A stretch of DNA of 64,000 nucleotides from Bifidobacterium primatium (GCF_002802875.1 NZ_PEBI01000002.1:13353-77352), one strand, 5' to 3'. Numbered from the stretch's first letter, positions 15,898 to 24,881 are shown. Numbers and translations are program-made. The notes: generated by a model from the letters alone, not told the origin.

Positions 15898-18387
15898 ATG
15901 ACCATTGCCCTTGATACCGCCATCTCGTCGCTGATGGCGAACAAACGACGTATCGGAGCGTTGAAATCCCTGGGCATGACCACGGTCGGCGAGGCACTGA
16001 CCTATTATCCGTTCCGCGTGACCGACCCCGTGCCCGTCAAGCCGATTCGCAGCGTGACGGTCGGCGTGAAGGTGGCGTTCGCGGCCACCGTGCGGCAGAT
16101 GCGCGTCGTGCCGATGAACGCGCGGCGTGGATTCCGCGTGGAGGCCACGCTTGACGACGCCGACTTCGTGGGCGGCGATGGTTTCGGCGGAGGGATGCCG
16201 AACACGACGCCCGGTGTGGCGCGACTGGTGTTCTTCTCGCGCAACAAGGGCTACACGGACTGGATGGGCATGCGTCTGCGTGCCGGCAACGTCGTCGTGA
16301 TCGCCGGAGAGCCGACGGTGTTCAACAACAATCTGCAATTCACGCATCCCGACGTCATCGTCGTACGCGACGTAGGCGGCCGTCCGCCGGAAATCGATTC
16401 CGTGGACGAAGCGCTTGCCAAGGTGTCGCGGCCACAGCCGGTGTATCATGCGAGCTCACGCATCTCGACCGATCATATCCACGAATCGATTCTTGGATTC
16501 CTGCGGATGATGGCCGCCGAAAGAGCTGAAAATGTCGAAAGTGCCGGCGAGGTTGGGAACGACGGCGGTGTTGGGAACGGCGGAAGCGACAAGACCGGTG
16601 CCGACGTCGGCGCTTCAGGCATCACCGGTCTTGAGGCCGAGCCGACGCCGCTCGATGCGTCGTCGCTCATCCATGCGATTCCCGACATCCTGCCCGAAAC
16701 CGTGCGTCGGCAGAACCGTCTGATGCACAGGGCCGAGGCATTTCTGGCCATCCATCGCCCCGAATCGGTCAGGCAGTTCCATGACGGCATTCGCACCATG
16801 CGCTTCGAAGAGGCGTTCGTCGCGCAGACCGCGCTGCTCGAGGCACGACAGCACGCCGCCACATTTGATGCGTTCCCGTGCCCCTCGCCCGAGAACGCCG
16901 ACGATTCGTTCAAGGAACGGTTCATCGCATCCCTGCCGTTCTCGCTGACGGCCGGCCAGCAGACGGTGATCGACGACATCGCCGCCGACATGGCCAAGAC
17001 GTCACCGATGCAGCGACTGCTGCAAGGCGAGGTCGGCTCCGGCAAGACCGTCGTGGCGCTCGCGGCCATGCTGCAGGCCATCGACGCCGGCCATCAGGCC
17101 GTGCTCGTCGCGCCCACGCAGGTGCTGGCCGAGCAGCATTACGAAACCATCGGGCGGATGACCGCCAAGCAGGGCATCGATGTGCTGCTGCTGACCGGCG
17201 GCATGAAGCTGGCCGTCCGTCGTCGCGTGCTCGCCAAGGCCGCGAGCGGCGAACCATGCATCGTGGTGGCCACGCACGCCGCGTTCTCCAAGACGTTCCA
17301 GGCGCCGAATCTGGCGCTCGCGGTGATCGACGAACAGCATCGGTTCGGTGTGGAGCAGCGCGAGACGCTGCGTCGCAAATCCGAGCATGCGCCGCATCTT
17401 CTGGTCATGACGGCCACGCCGATTCCACGTACCGCCGCCATGACATGGTTCGGCGACCTCGACATTTCATGGCTGACGGAGCTGCCGGGCGGTCGCAAGC
17501 CGATTCGCACGATCGTGGTGCCCGAGGCGGACGGCCGTACGATGGCGCGCATGTTCGCGCATATCCGAACGCGCGTGGATGCGGGGGAGCGGGCGTACAT
17601 CGTCTGCCCGCGCATCGACGAGCATCCGGAGGACGACGGTGAGGCGGCTCCGGCGTCGAAAGCGGCGTCGAAATCGAAGCGGTCGAAGGCGGCGAACCGT
17701 GCCGAGGAATACGGCCCGATAATCGACGATCCGTTCGACGATGGCGGCGACGCGGAAGGCACGGCTCCCAAACCGCCGTTGCACTCCGTGGAGGAGATCG
17801 TGGCCCGACTGGCCGCATTGCCGCAGTTCCAAGGCATCGAGCTGGCCACGCTGACCGGTCGCGACGACGACGAGACCAAGCGCCAGGTGATGGACGATTT
17901 CTCATCCGGACGAACGCCGGTATTGGTGGCGACCACGGTGATCGAGGTCGGCGTGGATGTGCCGCAGGCCAGTTGCATCGTGATTTTCGACGCCGATCGT
18001 TTCGGGCTTTCGCAGCTGCATCAGCTGCGCGGACGTGTGGGGCGAGGCGGCACGAACAGCTGGGCGTTCCTGGTTTCACGGGCCGAGCCGGATTCGCTGG
18101 CCGCGCAGCGCCTGGAGGTCATCCGCACATCCACCGACGGCGCTGACATCGCGCAGGCCGACATCGAGCTGCGCGGCGCCGGCGACGTATTGGGCGACGC
18201 GCAGTCCGGCGGCCGGTCGTCGCTGAAACTGCTGCGCGTGGTCAAGGACGCCGATATGATCGCCGAGGCGCGCGGACAGGCGCAGGCATTGCTCGACGCC
18301 GATCCCGACCTGCGCGGCGAGGTCGAACTGGCCGGCGCCGTGCTCGACTTCACGCGCGGCAACGAGCAGTTCATCACCAGTACGTGA
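15898..18387 (+). CDS. recG: ATP-dependent DNA helicase RecG
   Basis: The 829-residue helicase remodels stalled forks and Holliday junctions. An N-terminal wedge (OB) domain is followed by the two RecA-like domains. Walker A is GEVGSGKT (377-384), motif II is DEQH (478-481) and motif III is TATPIPRT; VIEVGVDVPQAS and QLRGRVGRGG are the C-terminal motifs. It is longer than E. coli RecG (693 residues) because of a Gly/Glu/Asp-rich insert around residues 205-240 and a charged Ala/Lys/Asp insert of about 45 residues (around 575-625). CACAAT lies exactly 7 nt before the ATG and there is no Shine-Dalgarno, so the mRNA is probably leaderless. The rsmD gene follows, so the two may be co-transcribed or separately initiated. 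Confidence 0.96.
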   Translation: MTIALDTAISSLMANKRRIGALKSLGMTTVGEALTYYPFRVTDPVPVKPIRSVTVGVKVAFAATVRQMRVVPMNARRGFRVEATLDDADFVGGDGFGGGMPNTTPGVARLVFFSRNKGYTDWMGMRLRAGNVVVIAGEPTVFNNNLQFTHPDVIVVRDVGGRPPEIDSVDEALAKVSRPQPVYHASSRISTDHIHESILGFLRMMAAERAENVESAGEVGNDGGVGNGGSDKTGADVGASGITGLEAEPTPLDASSLIHAIPDILPETVRRQNRLMHRAEAFLAIHRPESVRQFHDGIRTMRFEEAFVAQTALLEARQHAATFDAFPCPSPENADDSFKERFIASLPFSLTAGQQTVIDDIAADMAKTSPMQRLLQGEVGSGKTVVALAAMLQAIDAGHQAVLVAPTQVLAEQHYETIGRMTAKQGIDVLLLTGGMKLAVRRRVLAKAASGEPCIVVATHAAFSKTFQAPNLALAVIDEQHRFGVEQRETLRRKSEHAPHLLVMTATPIPRTAAMTWFGDLDISWLTELPGGRKPIRTIVVPEADGRTMARMFAHIRTRVDAGERAYIVCPRIDEHPEDDGEAAPASKAASKSKRSKAANRAEEYGPIIDDPFDDGGDAEGTAPKPPLHSVEEIVARLAALPQFQGIELATLTGRDDDETKRQVMDDFSSGRTPVLVATTVIEVGVDVPQASCIVIFDADRFGLSQLHQLRGRVGRGGTNSWAFLVSRAEPDSLAAQRLEVIRTSTDGADIAQADIELRGAGDVLGDAQSGGRSSLKLLRVVKDADMIAEARGQAQALLDADPDLRGEVELAGAVLDFTRGNEQFITST

Positions 18388-18452
18388 CCGTGCGACGTGT
18401 GGGCCGGCGCCTTCGTCGCGTGGCTGCTCGGCTCGCGTGCATAATGGAATCT

Positions 18453-19043
18453 ATGCGTATTATTGCGGGACGATTCAAGGGTTTTGAGATCACGACGCCG
18501 AAAAGCGGCACACGGCCGACGACCGACCGTACGAAGGAGGCCATCTTCTCCCATCTGATGGCCATCAATATTCTTCCCGACGCGCGCGTGCTCGACCTGT
18601 TCGCCGGTACGGGCGCGCTCGGCATCGAGGCGCTGTCCCGCGGGGCGAAGTCGCTGGTGGCGGTGGAGGCCGCCGGCCCGGCCGCCTCGATGCTGGGCAA
18701 ATCGTTCGCCCGGCTGAAGAAGTCGAAGGCGTGGGAGCCCGATATGGGTGCCCGTGTGGTCAGGACGAAGGCCGAGAAATACGTTGGCATGCAGGGGGAA
18801 GGCGTGCGCGGCGAATCGTTCGATTTGATTTTCATCGACCCGCCGTATGCCTTCGAGACCAACGATTGCAATGCCTTGATGCAAATGTTGGTGAGTGGCA
18901 AGATCGTCGACTCACGCGGCGTCATCATGCTGGAGCGGTCGGCACGCTCCGACGAGCCAACCGCTCCCGAGGGGTGGGAGATCACCCAGTCGCGCAAATA
19001 CGGCGAAACCGCCGTGTTCTACTTCGAACGCTGCTTGGAGTAG
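18453..19043 (+). CDS. rsmD: 16S rRNA (guanine(966)-N(2))-methyltransferase
   Basis: A 196-residue SAM-dependent methyltransferase that modifies G966 of 16S rRNA in the small subunit. MRIIAGRFKGF at the N-terminus, RPTTDRTKEAIFSHL, the SAM loop DLFAGTGALGIEALSRGA and the catalytic DPPY (129-132) are all standard. Length is typical. The ATG at 18453 is exactly 7 nt after CATAAT (18440-18445), and no Shine-Dalgarno is present, suggesting a leaderless transcript. An in-frame ATG at 18444 is less likely because it falls inside that -10 box. It is convergent with trmD, three bases away, and no terminator separates them. Confidence 0.95.
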   Translation: MRIIAGRFKGFEITTPKSGTRPTTDRTKEAIFSHLMAINILPDARVLDLFAGTGALGIEALSRGAKSLVAVEAAGPAASMLGKSFARLKKSKAWEPDMGARVVRTKAEKYVGMQGEGVRGESFDLIFIDPPYAFETNDCNALMQMLVSGKIVDSRGVIMLERSARSDEPTAPEGWEITQSRKYGETAVFYFERCLE

Positions 19044-19046
19044 GCG

Positions 19047-20204
19047 TCAGAAATACCGCACGGGCAGATGCTCCGGCGGCAGACGGCGCGGATGATGTCC
19101 GGAGACCTCCCAGCCGAGCAGCATCAGCGTCTTGCGGTCGGCCTTGCTCAGGGCCTTGCAGTCCAGCTGTTCGATGAGGTCCGGACGGATGCGCGACGTA
19201 CGTTCCAGCGCCTCGTCGCGGCGGAACCGGTCGACCCTGCCGTGGTCGCCGCTGGTCAGGACGTCGGAGACGGCGATGCCGCGCCATGCTGTCGGGCGCG
19301 TGAACTGGCGGTGTTCCAGCAGCGGATCGCCCGTGTAGGATTCCTCCACGATGGATTCGGGATTGCCCATGAATCCCGGAATCAGGCGGACGATGGCCTC
19401 GATCATGGCCGAAACCGCCACCTCGCCGCCGTTGAGCACATAGTCGCCGATGGAGTATTCGCGCACTTCGACGCCCTGCCTGGCGTAATACTCCGGCACG
19501 CGCGCGTCGATGCCCTCATATCGGCCGCAGCCGAAGATCAGTCGCCTGGCGTGGGAGAGGTCCGTGGCATCGGCCTGCGTGAACAGCGGCGCCGACGGGT
19601 TCGGGAAGATGAGAATCGGCTTGGCCTGCATATCAGGGTCGTTGGGGTCGTTCGCGCTGGCGGCGTCGGACGTGTCGATGGAGGATCCGGTGGCCGCCGG
19701 ATGGTCGATGGGCACGTTGTAGCCGGGGGCTTCGTCGAACAGCGAATCCAATGCGGCGACAAGTTCGTCGGGGTCCTTCGCCTCGCCGAGCAGATGCTGG
19801 GCGGCGTCGCGTTTTTCGGAGGCCGCGGCGTCGGCGCGTTCCTCGGAGGTCGTTGCGTCGGGAACGGGCGTGCCGGCGGGTGTGGCGGCCTCGGTCGGCG
19901 CATTGCCGGGCCTGGGCACCAGATGGAAGTCGCGTGAGAGGATTGGCTCGCCTTCGGCGCTGAAATCGACGGGCTTGAGACCCGTCAGATCGTCAAGGCA
20001 TTCGGCCCAGATCTCCGGCTTCATCACCATGCCGGCGCCGCCGCCGACCGGGGTGTCGTCCACGGAATGATGCACGTCATGCGTCCAGTCGCGCAGATTC
20101 CGCGCGGTGACGGTCAATAATCCGCGTTGTTGGGCCTTGCCCAATAGGCTGAGTTTCAATACGTCGAAGTATTCGGGGAATACGGAAACGATGTCGATAT
20201 GCAT
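19047..20204 (-). CDS. trmD: tRNA (guanine(37)-N1)-methyltransferase
   Basis: The 385-residue enzyme methylates G37 of tRNAs reading CNN codons to prevent +1 frameshifting. MHIDIVSVFPEYFD, DDTPVGGGAGMVMKPE, the knot region LIFGCGRYEGIDARV and EYSIGDYVLNGGEVAVSAMIEAIVRLIPG are diagnostic. It is much longer than usual (about 250) because of an Ala/Asp/Glu-rich insertion of roughly 110 residues (about 90-200) just before the trefoil-knot strand. On the coding strand TACGCT lies exactly 7 nt before the ATG, with no Shine-Dalgarno: a leaderless start. In many bacteria trmD follows rimM directly; here about 6 kb of other genes lies between them. Confidence 0.96.
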   Translation of the reverse strand: MHIDIVSVFPEYFDVLKLSLLGKAQQRGLLTVTARNLRDWTHDVHHSVDDTPVGGGAGMVMKPEIWAECLDDLTGLKPVDFSAEGEPILSRDFHLVPRPGNAPTEAATPAGTPVPDATTSEERADAAASEKRDAAQHLLGEAKDPDELVAALDSLFDEAPGYNVPIDHPAATGSSIDTSDAASANDPNDPDMQAKPILIFPNPSAPLFTQADATDLSHARRLIFGCGRYEGIDARVPEYYARQGVEVREYSIGDYVLNGGEVAVSAMIEAIVRLIPGFMGNPESIVEESYTGDPLLEHRQFTRPTAWRGIAVSDVLTSGDHGRVDRFRRDEALERTSRIRPDLIEQLDCKALSKADRKTLMLLGWEVSGHHPRRLPPEHLPVRYF

Positions 20205-20237
20205 AGGTTCCAGCGTATCGCATACGCGGTTCGCGAG

Positions 20238-20301
20238 TTCACGAATCGATAGATACCGGTGATGTGAGCGCTAAATTTCCGCCTATCTCGCGATTCGTGA
20301 A
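20238..20301 (-). repeat. 64-bp inverted-repeat-ended element, copy 1 (trmD side of the cassette)
   Basis: The element starts TTCACGAATCG and ends CGATTCGTGAA, an 11-bp perfect terminal inverted repeat. Its reverse complement aligns without gaps to 26113-26176 over all 64 positions with 11 mismatches (83% identity); similarity ends exactly at the terminal repeats. The two copies are therefore inverted relative to each other and bound the gene cassette between trmD and rimM. No target-site duplication is visible. Confidence 0.85.
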
Positions 20302-20312
20302 TGGAGGCACCT

Positions 20313-20410
20313 CACAAATCATCGGAACCACCGCACAAATCGTCGGGTTTTCGGGTTTGCAGACGGCGGGAACCGATATATAGTTACTTCCGTAAACAGC
20401 TTTTAAAAGT
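20313..20410 (+). promoter_or_regulatory. Regulatory region of the dehydrogenase gene
   Basis: Two direct repeats CACAAATCRTCGG begin at 20313 and 20334, 21 bp apart (two helical turns), which is typical of operator pairs. Further on, AGCTTTTAAAAGTT contains the palindrome CTTTTAAAAG (20400-20409); related TTTTAAAAAG repeats stand before the ROK regulator gene. Both are candidates for binding by the cassette's own regulators. This belongs to a 323-base gene-free stretch that also contains the 64-bp element. Confidence 0.4.
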
Positions 20411-20527
20411 TAATAACAAAAGTTGAAACCGTTGGAAACACAAGGATTCGGCGGGTGATACCGGCGTTAACGGCTGATGAAAGCGCAAATGATGAACCAT
20501 CACAAACCATCCGACAAAGGAGTTGCA

Positions 20528-21589
20528 ATGGAAGGAATGATGAAGGGAGCCTACCTCCCCGGCAACAGCACGGTCGACCTGCGAGAGATCCCGATTCCCC
20601 ACCCCGGGTATGGCCAGGTGCTCGTCAAGATGAAGGCCTCCACCATCTGCGGCAGCGACATCCGCGCCATTTATCGTGAGCACACCGGCAAGGGCCCCGA
20701 AGGCTACCAGAACAAGGTCGCCGGCCATGAGCCCTGCGGCCAGGTCGTCGAGGAAGGCCCCGGCGTGCAGAAGTTCAAGACCGGCTCCCGCGTCATCGTC
20801 TACCACATCCACGGCTGCGGACTGTGCCACGACTGCCGCATGGGCTACCAGATCTCCTGCTCCTCCGAGCAGCGCGCCGCATACGGCTGGCAGCGCGACG
20901 GCGGCATGGAGGAATACGTGGTCTGCGACGAGCGCGACCTCGTGGCCCTGCCCGACGAACTCACCTACACCGACGGCGCCCAGGTGGCCTGCGGCTTCGG
21001 CACCGCCTACGAGGCCATCGAGAAGATCGGCGTCTCCGGCAACCACGCCCTGCTCGTCACCGGCCTCGGCCCGGTCGGCCTCGCCACCCTCATGCTGTGC
21101 AAGAGCCTCGGCGCCAAGCAGCTCATCGGCGTGGAATCCAACCCGTACCGCATCGAGCTCGCCAAGAAGCTCGGCCTCGCCGACGTGGTGCTCACGCCGA
21201 GCGAGAACAACGTGCAGGAAGTGCTCGACCTCACCGGCGGCCACGGCGTCGAACGCGCCATCGACACCTCGGGCGCCGACGCGGCCCGCGCCACCGCCGT
21301 GCGCGCCACCCGCGCATGGGGACGCATCGCCTTCGTCGGCGAAGGCGGCACCGTGCACTTCAACCCGAGCCCCGACATGCTCCACGGCCAGAAGACCATC
21401 TACGGCAGCTGGGTGACCAGCGTGGCCCGCATGGAGACCCTCGTGGAGAACCTCGTCGCCTGGGGCATCCACCCCGAGGACCTCGTCACCGACCGATTCT
21501 CCATCGACGACGCGTCCAAGGCCTACGAGCTCATGGCCAGCGGCAAGTGCGGCAAGGTCGCGGTCTGCTTCGACGAGGAGCTCAAGTAA
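20528..21589 (+). CDS. Zinc-binding medium-chain dehydrogenase (sorbitol/threonine dehydrogenase-like)
   Basis: The 353-residue MDR-family oxidoreductase has the catalytic zinc ligands Cys41 (TICGSD) and His67-Glu68 (AGHEPCG). A structural zinc loop CGLCHDC...C has Cys97, Cys100, Cys103 and Cys111. The Rossmann motif TGLGPVGLATL precedes VESNPYRIELAKKLG; an acidic Glu at the end of the second strand suggests NAD rather than NADP. It probably oxidises a polyol or a secondary hydroxyl of a sugar derivative. The ATG at 20528 has AAAGGAG 5 nt upstream and is preferred to in-frame ATGs at 20477 and later. It is the first gene of the cassette, followed by the DUF4867 and GPH genes on the same strand. 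Its third positions are strongly G/C, suggesting high expression. Confidence 0.85.
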   Translation: MEGMMKGAYLPGNSTVDLREIPIPHPGYGQVLVKMKASTICGSDIRAIYREHTGKGPEGYQNKVAGHEPCGQVVEEGPGVQKFKTGSRVIVYHIHGCGLCHDCRMGYQISCSSEQRAAYGWQRDGGMEEYVVCDERDLVALPDELTYTDGAQVACGFGTAYEAIEKIGVSGNHALLVTGLGPVGLATLMLCKSLGAKQLIGVESNPYRIELAKKLGLADVVLTPSENNVQEVLDLTGGHGVERAIDTSGADAARATAVRATRAWGRIAFVGEGGTVHFNPSPDMLHGQKTIYGSWVTSVARMETLVENLVAWGIHPEDLVTDRFSIDDASKAYELMASGKCGKVAVCFDEELK

Positions 21590-21679
21590 CTGTCGGCTGT
21601 TGCCAGCCGTCCCTTCCATGAGGAGGCGGAGAGCAATCTTCGCCTCCTTTTCCCGTATGACCTGTTTGCCCTTCATAAT

Positions 21680-21732
21680 GGCTCCCCTCAAGGTTGAGGG
21701 GAGCTGACCGCCATGAGGCGGTCTGAGGGGAG
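21680..21732 (+). repeat. Intergenic double-hairpin repeat (GGCTCCCCTC family), copy A
   Basis: GGCTCCCCTCAA-GG-TTGAGGGGAGCTG forms the first hairpin and ACCGCC-ATGA-GGCGGT the second, ending TGAGGGGAG. The same architecture occurs at 54100, 54173, 55983, 58046, 58129 and 58207. Here it separates the dehydrogenase from the DUF4867 gene. Confidence 0.8.
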
Positions 21733-21760
21733 TTCGAATCCGCTGTCGAGAAAGACCACC

Positions 21761-22435
21761 ATGATTCTCCATAACGTATTGACCGAGCCCGAGGCATTCG
21801 CGCCGTACGGGCGCGTACTGCCCTCCGACTACGACTTCACGTCCGTCATCGACGTGCTGAACAACAACACCGACGCCCCCGAAGACGGCGTCGTGTATGT
21901 GCCGAGCCTTGACAAGCTCGAAGGCCTGCCGGTCTTCGCAGACCTGCGCGACCGCATCTTCGGTGGCCTGACCATCCAGGCCGGCTACTGTAACGGCACC
22001 AACACCACGCTCAACGCCCTCGAATGCCACCGCGGCATCGAAGTGCTCGTCGCCGCCGACGACATCGTGCTCATGCTCGGCAAGAAGCAGAACATCGTCA
22101 TGAACGACGGCGACTACAGCCTCGACACCGGCACCATCGAAGCGTTCCTCGTACCCGCAGGCACCGCCGTCCTCTACTACGAGACGACCATGCACTACGC
22201 GCCCGCCACCACCAAGGGCACGTTCCGCACAGCCATCGTGCTCGTCGACGGCACCAACACCGACAAACCCATCATCCGCCCCGGCAACGAGGAGGACCGC
22301 ATCCTCTGGGCGCGCAACAAGTGGCTGCTCGCACACCCCGACTCGCCCGAAGCCGCCGAAGGCGCCTACGTCGGCCTCGTCGGCAGGAACCTCGACCTCA
22401 ACGAGGATCTCGTCTACCCCGACGCCCAGTGGTGA
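21761..22435 (+). CDS. DUF4867 family protein, cupin-like, probable sugar-cassette enzyme of unknown reaction
   Basis: The 224-residue protein resembles DUF4867 (cupin-like) proteins, which are found beside sugar transporters and dehydrogenases. Visible features are FGGLTIQAGYCNGTNTTLNALECHRGIEVLVAADDIVLMLGK, with a Cys/His/Glu cluster that could bind a metal, and YETTMHYAP. It ends in LVGRNLDLNEDL. These are consistent with a small-molecule isomerase or lyase, but the reaction is not established. No strong Shine-Dalgarno stands before 21761; the start is the first Met and is positioned as expected for the family. It lies between the dehydrogenase and a GPH symporter and probably processes the imported substrate. 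Confidence 0.7.
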   Translation: MILHNVLTEPEAFAPYGRVLPSDYDFTSVIDVLNNNTDAPEDGVVYVPSLDKLEGLPVFADLRDRIFGGLTIQAGYCNGTNTTLNALECHRGIEVLVAADDIVLMLGKKQNIVMNDGDYSLDTGTIEAFLVPAGTAVLYYETTMHYAPATTKGTFRTAIVLVDGTNTDKPIIRPGNEEDRILWARNKWLLAHPDSPEAAEGAYVGLVGRNLDLNEDLVYPDAQW

Positions 22436-22601
22436 CGACGGCCGTCCGACGGGCGACCTTCAGATGACGGACCGCTGGCGAGGCCCCATGCCTCCGCCGG
22501 CGCACACTTACGGCCACAGGCGACGCAGCCCATGGCCCCCGGCCCGCATTCAACGACGAAACCGCGAGGCCCCGCAACATCGTCCGACCCAACGAGGAAT
22601 C

Positions 22602-24044
22602 ATGACTTCAACAACACCCACGGCACCGCAATCCGCAGCATCAACCCCGGCCGCAAAACCGCGGAACACCCGCAACTTCGTGTTCTATCTGCTTGGCCTC
22701 ATCGGCCACGACGTCTTCTACTTCGGCTTCTCCCTCTATCTCATCAAATTCATCACCGGCCCGCTGTTCGACAGCGGCGACAAGGCCTACGACGACCGCA
22801 TGGTCGCCCTCATCTCCGGCATCATCATCGTGGTGCGCATCATCGAACTCGTACTCGACCCGTTCCTCGGCACCCTCATCGACAACACCAAGACGCCCAT
22901 CGGCAAATTCAAGCCGTGGATCATCTTCGGCGGCGTCGTCGGCTCCGGCAGCTTCGTCATGCTGTTCACCTCGTTCGGCGGCGCGAACATCGACAATCCC
23001 ATGCTGTACGTGGTGCTGTTCACCGTGTTCTTCCTCGTCATGGACTGCTCGTATTCGCTGTACGACATCTCCATGTGGTCGATGATTCCCGCCCTCTCCG
23101 ACACCGCCGAAGGCCGCAGCATGGCCACGTCGGTCGGTCGTCTCGGCGCCGGCCTCGGCCAGATGATCGTCACCGCCATGGTCATCCCCTCCGTGCTGCT
23201 CGGCGAGGGCATGTTCGGCAGCGAACACAACGGCTGGCTGTTCTTCTCCGTGCTCGTGTTCCTGTTCGTCATCTCGTCGGTACTGCTCACCACGTTCGGC
23301 ATCAAGGAGGTCGACTCCCCGCTGCGCGTGACCGGCGAGAAGACGAAGTTCAAAGACGTGTTCCGCATCGTGTTCTCCAACGACCAGCTCGCCTGGCTCT
23401 CGCTCTCCAGCCTGTGCTACTACTTCGCGCTGGCGCTCACCGCCGCGCTCATGACCTACTACTTCCAGTACATCTACGGCGACGCCGCCAGCTATTCGAT
23501 GATCTTCGGCCCGGCCACGCTCTCCGCCATCGTGTCCATCGCGTTCTATCCGTCGCTGCTCAAGCGATTCGAACGCAAGCCGATACTGTTCGCCGCCATG
23601 GGCGTGATGCTGCTGTCGTTCGTCGTGTTCTTCATGGCGCCGGCGAGCATGGGCGTCGTCATCGTGGCATCCGTGCTGTTCCTGTTCCCGCAGCCCATCA
23701 TCTGGGCGTCGCTCACGCTCGCGCTCACCGACACCATCGAATACGGGCAGTGGAAGACCGGCAAGCGGCATGAAAGCCTCACGCTCGCGCTGCGACCCAT
23801 GCTCGACAAGTTCTCCGGCGCATTGTCCAACGGCATCGTGGGCCTGGTGGCCATCGCCTGCGGCATGACCGGCTCGGCCACGTTCGCCGACATCGCCTCC
23901 GGCGGAAGACTGCTGTTCAAGGCGGTGATGTGCGGGGTGCCGGTGGCATTGGTGCTGCTCAGCATGCTGATCTACCAGCTGAAGTTCAAGATCACCGTGA
24001 AGTATCACGAGGAGATTGTACGCAAGCTCACCGAAGCGGCGTAA
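22602..24044 (+). CDS. GPH-family sugar:cation symporter (MFS, LacS/MelB-type)
   Basis: A 480-residue, 12-helix transporter of the glycoside-pentoside-hexuronide family. FVFYLLGLIGHDVFYFGFSLYL (about residues 26-47) opens helix 1. LVLDPFLGTLIDNTKTPIGKFKPWI (about 85-109) is the GPH signature after helix 2 with its conserved Asp residues, and SYSLYDISMWSMIPALSDTAEGRS is also typical. The late motif ALTDTIEYGQWKTGKRHESLTLA is the family marker between helices 10 and 11. It would bring in a sugar or glycoside by cation symport for the dehydrogenase and DUF4867 protein encoded upstream. CGAGGAA lies 4 nt before the ATG at 22602. The C-terminus lacks a PTS IIA domain, unlike LacS. Confidence 0.9.
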   Translation: MTSTTPTAPQSAASTPAAKPRNTRNFVFYLLGLIGHDVFYFGFSLYLIKFITGPLFDSGDKAYDDRMVALISGIIIVVRIIELVLDPFLGTLIDNTKTPIGKFKPWIIFGGVVGSGSFVMLFTSFGGANIDNPMLYVVLFTVFFLVMDCSYSLYDISMWSMIPALSDTAEGRSMATSVGRLGAGLGQMIVTAMVIPSVLLGEGMFGSEHNGWLFFSVLVFLFVISSVLLTTFGIKEVDSPLRVTGEKTKFKDVFRIVFSNDQLAWLSLSSLCYYFALALTAALMTYYFQYIYGDAASYSMIFGPATLSAIVSIAFYPSLLKRFERKPILFAAMGVMLLSFVVFFMAPASMGVVIVASVLFLFPQPIIWASLTLALTDTIEYGQWKTGKRHESLTLALRPMLDKFSGALSNGIVGLVAIACGMTGSATFADIASGGRLLFKAVMCGVPVALVLLSMLIYQLKFKITVKYHEEIVRKLTEAA

Positions 24045-24094
24045 CGGGTGTGGCCGAGTCGACGGTTTGGCGACTTTGCCTCCAAGCGCAGTGC

Positions 24095-24133
24095 GGGCGG
24101 CTTCCCTCGGAATCGGGAGAAGCCGCCCTTTTT
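24095..24133 (+). terminator. Rho-independent terminator after the symporter gene
   Basis: GGGCGGCTTCCC (24095-24106) pairs with GGG-AGAAGCCGCCC (24115-24128), with a small bulge and an 8-nt loop, followed by five T. It ends the three-gene cassette transcript; the facing araC-type gene ends 90 bases later. Confidence 0.85.
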
Positions 24134-24223
24134 ATCGATTCCTGTGCCGATTCCTTTGCCGATTGGGAGGAATCGCGGCCGGCATTGTCGATGGATGGCT
24201 TGCCGGCTCTTTCGCCGGCGTGA

Positions 24224-24682
24224 TTATGGGCGTTGTCCTCGCCTCCACTGTGCCGGCGTGGTGTTGTGCGCGGCGCGGAAGCGTCGGGTGAACACGTCGG
24301 CGCTCGCATATCCGCAGCGCCTGGCGACCCGGGCGATGCTCATATTCGATTCGGTCAGCATGGTCGTGGCCCGTTCGATGCGCCTGGCGTCGATGTACGC
24401 CTTCGCGGTCATGCCGACGCAGGCGTGGAACGTGCGGGAAAGGTAGCTGCGATTGACGTTCACCGCGCGGGCCACCGACGCCACGTCGATGGGAGTGCAG
24501 ATGTTCCGGTCGATGTACGCCAATGCGTGACGCACGAGTTCGTCGCCGGGCGACATGTAGGAAGCGGCGTGGTCGTCTCGCTCGCGCTTGCCGAAGTCGA
24601 TATCGGCTCCGATCGCGATATCGTCGCCGGCTTCCTTGCCGAGTGCCGCTTCGTTGCCGTATGCCGTTGTCATGTGCGTCAT
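24224..24682 (-). CDS. Short AraC-family transcriptional regulator (DNA-binding domain only)
   Basis: The 152-residue protein consists of a 45-residue N-terminal tail and the AraC HTH_18 domain. ALAYIDRNICTPIDVASVARAVNVNRSYLSRTFHACVGMTAKAYIDARRIERATTML is the first HTH, and MSIARVARRCGYASADVFTRRFRAAHNTTPAQWR the second, with the signature GYxsxxxFxRxFrxxxgxtPxxyR. The usual sensor domain is absent, so it resembles truncated or stand-alone AraC proteins such as SoxS/MarA. No good Shine-Dalgarno stands before the ATG at 24682; a second in-frame ATG is at 24673. It is divergent from the ROK gene, 199 bases away, and convergent with the symporter gene. Confidence 0.75.
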   Translation of the reverse strand: MTHMTTAYGNEAALGKEAGDDIAIGADIDFGKRERDDHAASYMSPGDELVRHALAYIDRNICTPIDVASVARAVNVNRSYLSRTFHACVGMTAKAYIDARRIERATTMLTESNMSIARVARRCGYASADVFTRRFRAAHNTTPAQWRRGQRP

Positions 24683-24760
24683 CGCGCATCACCGCCATTC
24701 GAATGTGGTTGGTACGGAAGGGAAATCGGCTGTATACAGCGATTTGCCTGACCGCCGCAT

Positions 24761-24797
24761 TTATTTTAAAATAACTTTAAAAAGTAGTTTTAAAAAG
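24761..24797 (+). promoter_or_regulatory. Operator candidates between the araC and ROK genes
   Basis: TTATTTTAAAATAA (24761-24774) is a perfect 14-bp palindrome similar to NagC/ROK-type operators. TTTAAAAAG occurs at 24776-24784 and again at 24789-24797. A -10 candidate TACAAT (24844-24849) lies downstream, before the ROK gene. The AT-rich block stands out in a GC-rich genome and shares TTTTAAAA with the region upstream of the dehydrogenase gene. Confidence 0.5.
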
Positions 24798-24881
24798 AGT
24801 ATCACGTATTGTCATACCGCGCGACCGGCGTTTTCCGGTCCCGTACAATGAAGTGGCAGTACCGACAAAGGAGCGTTTGGC

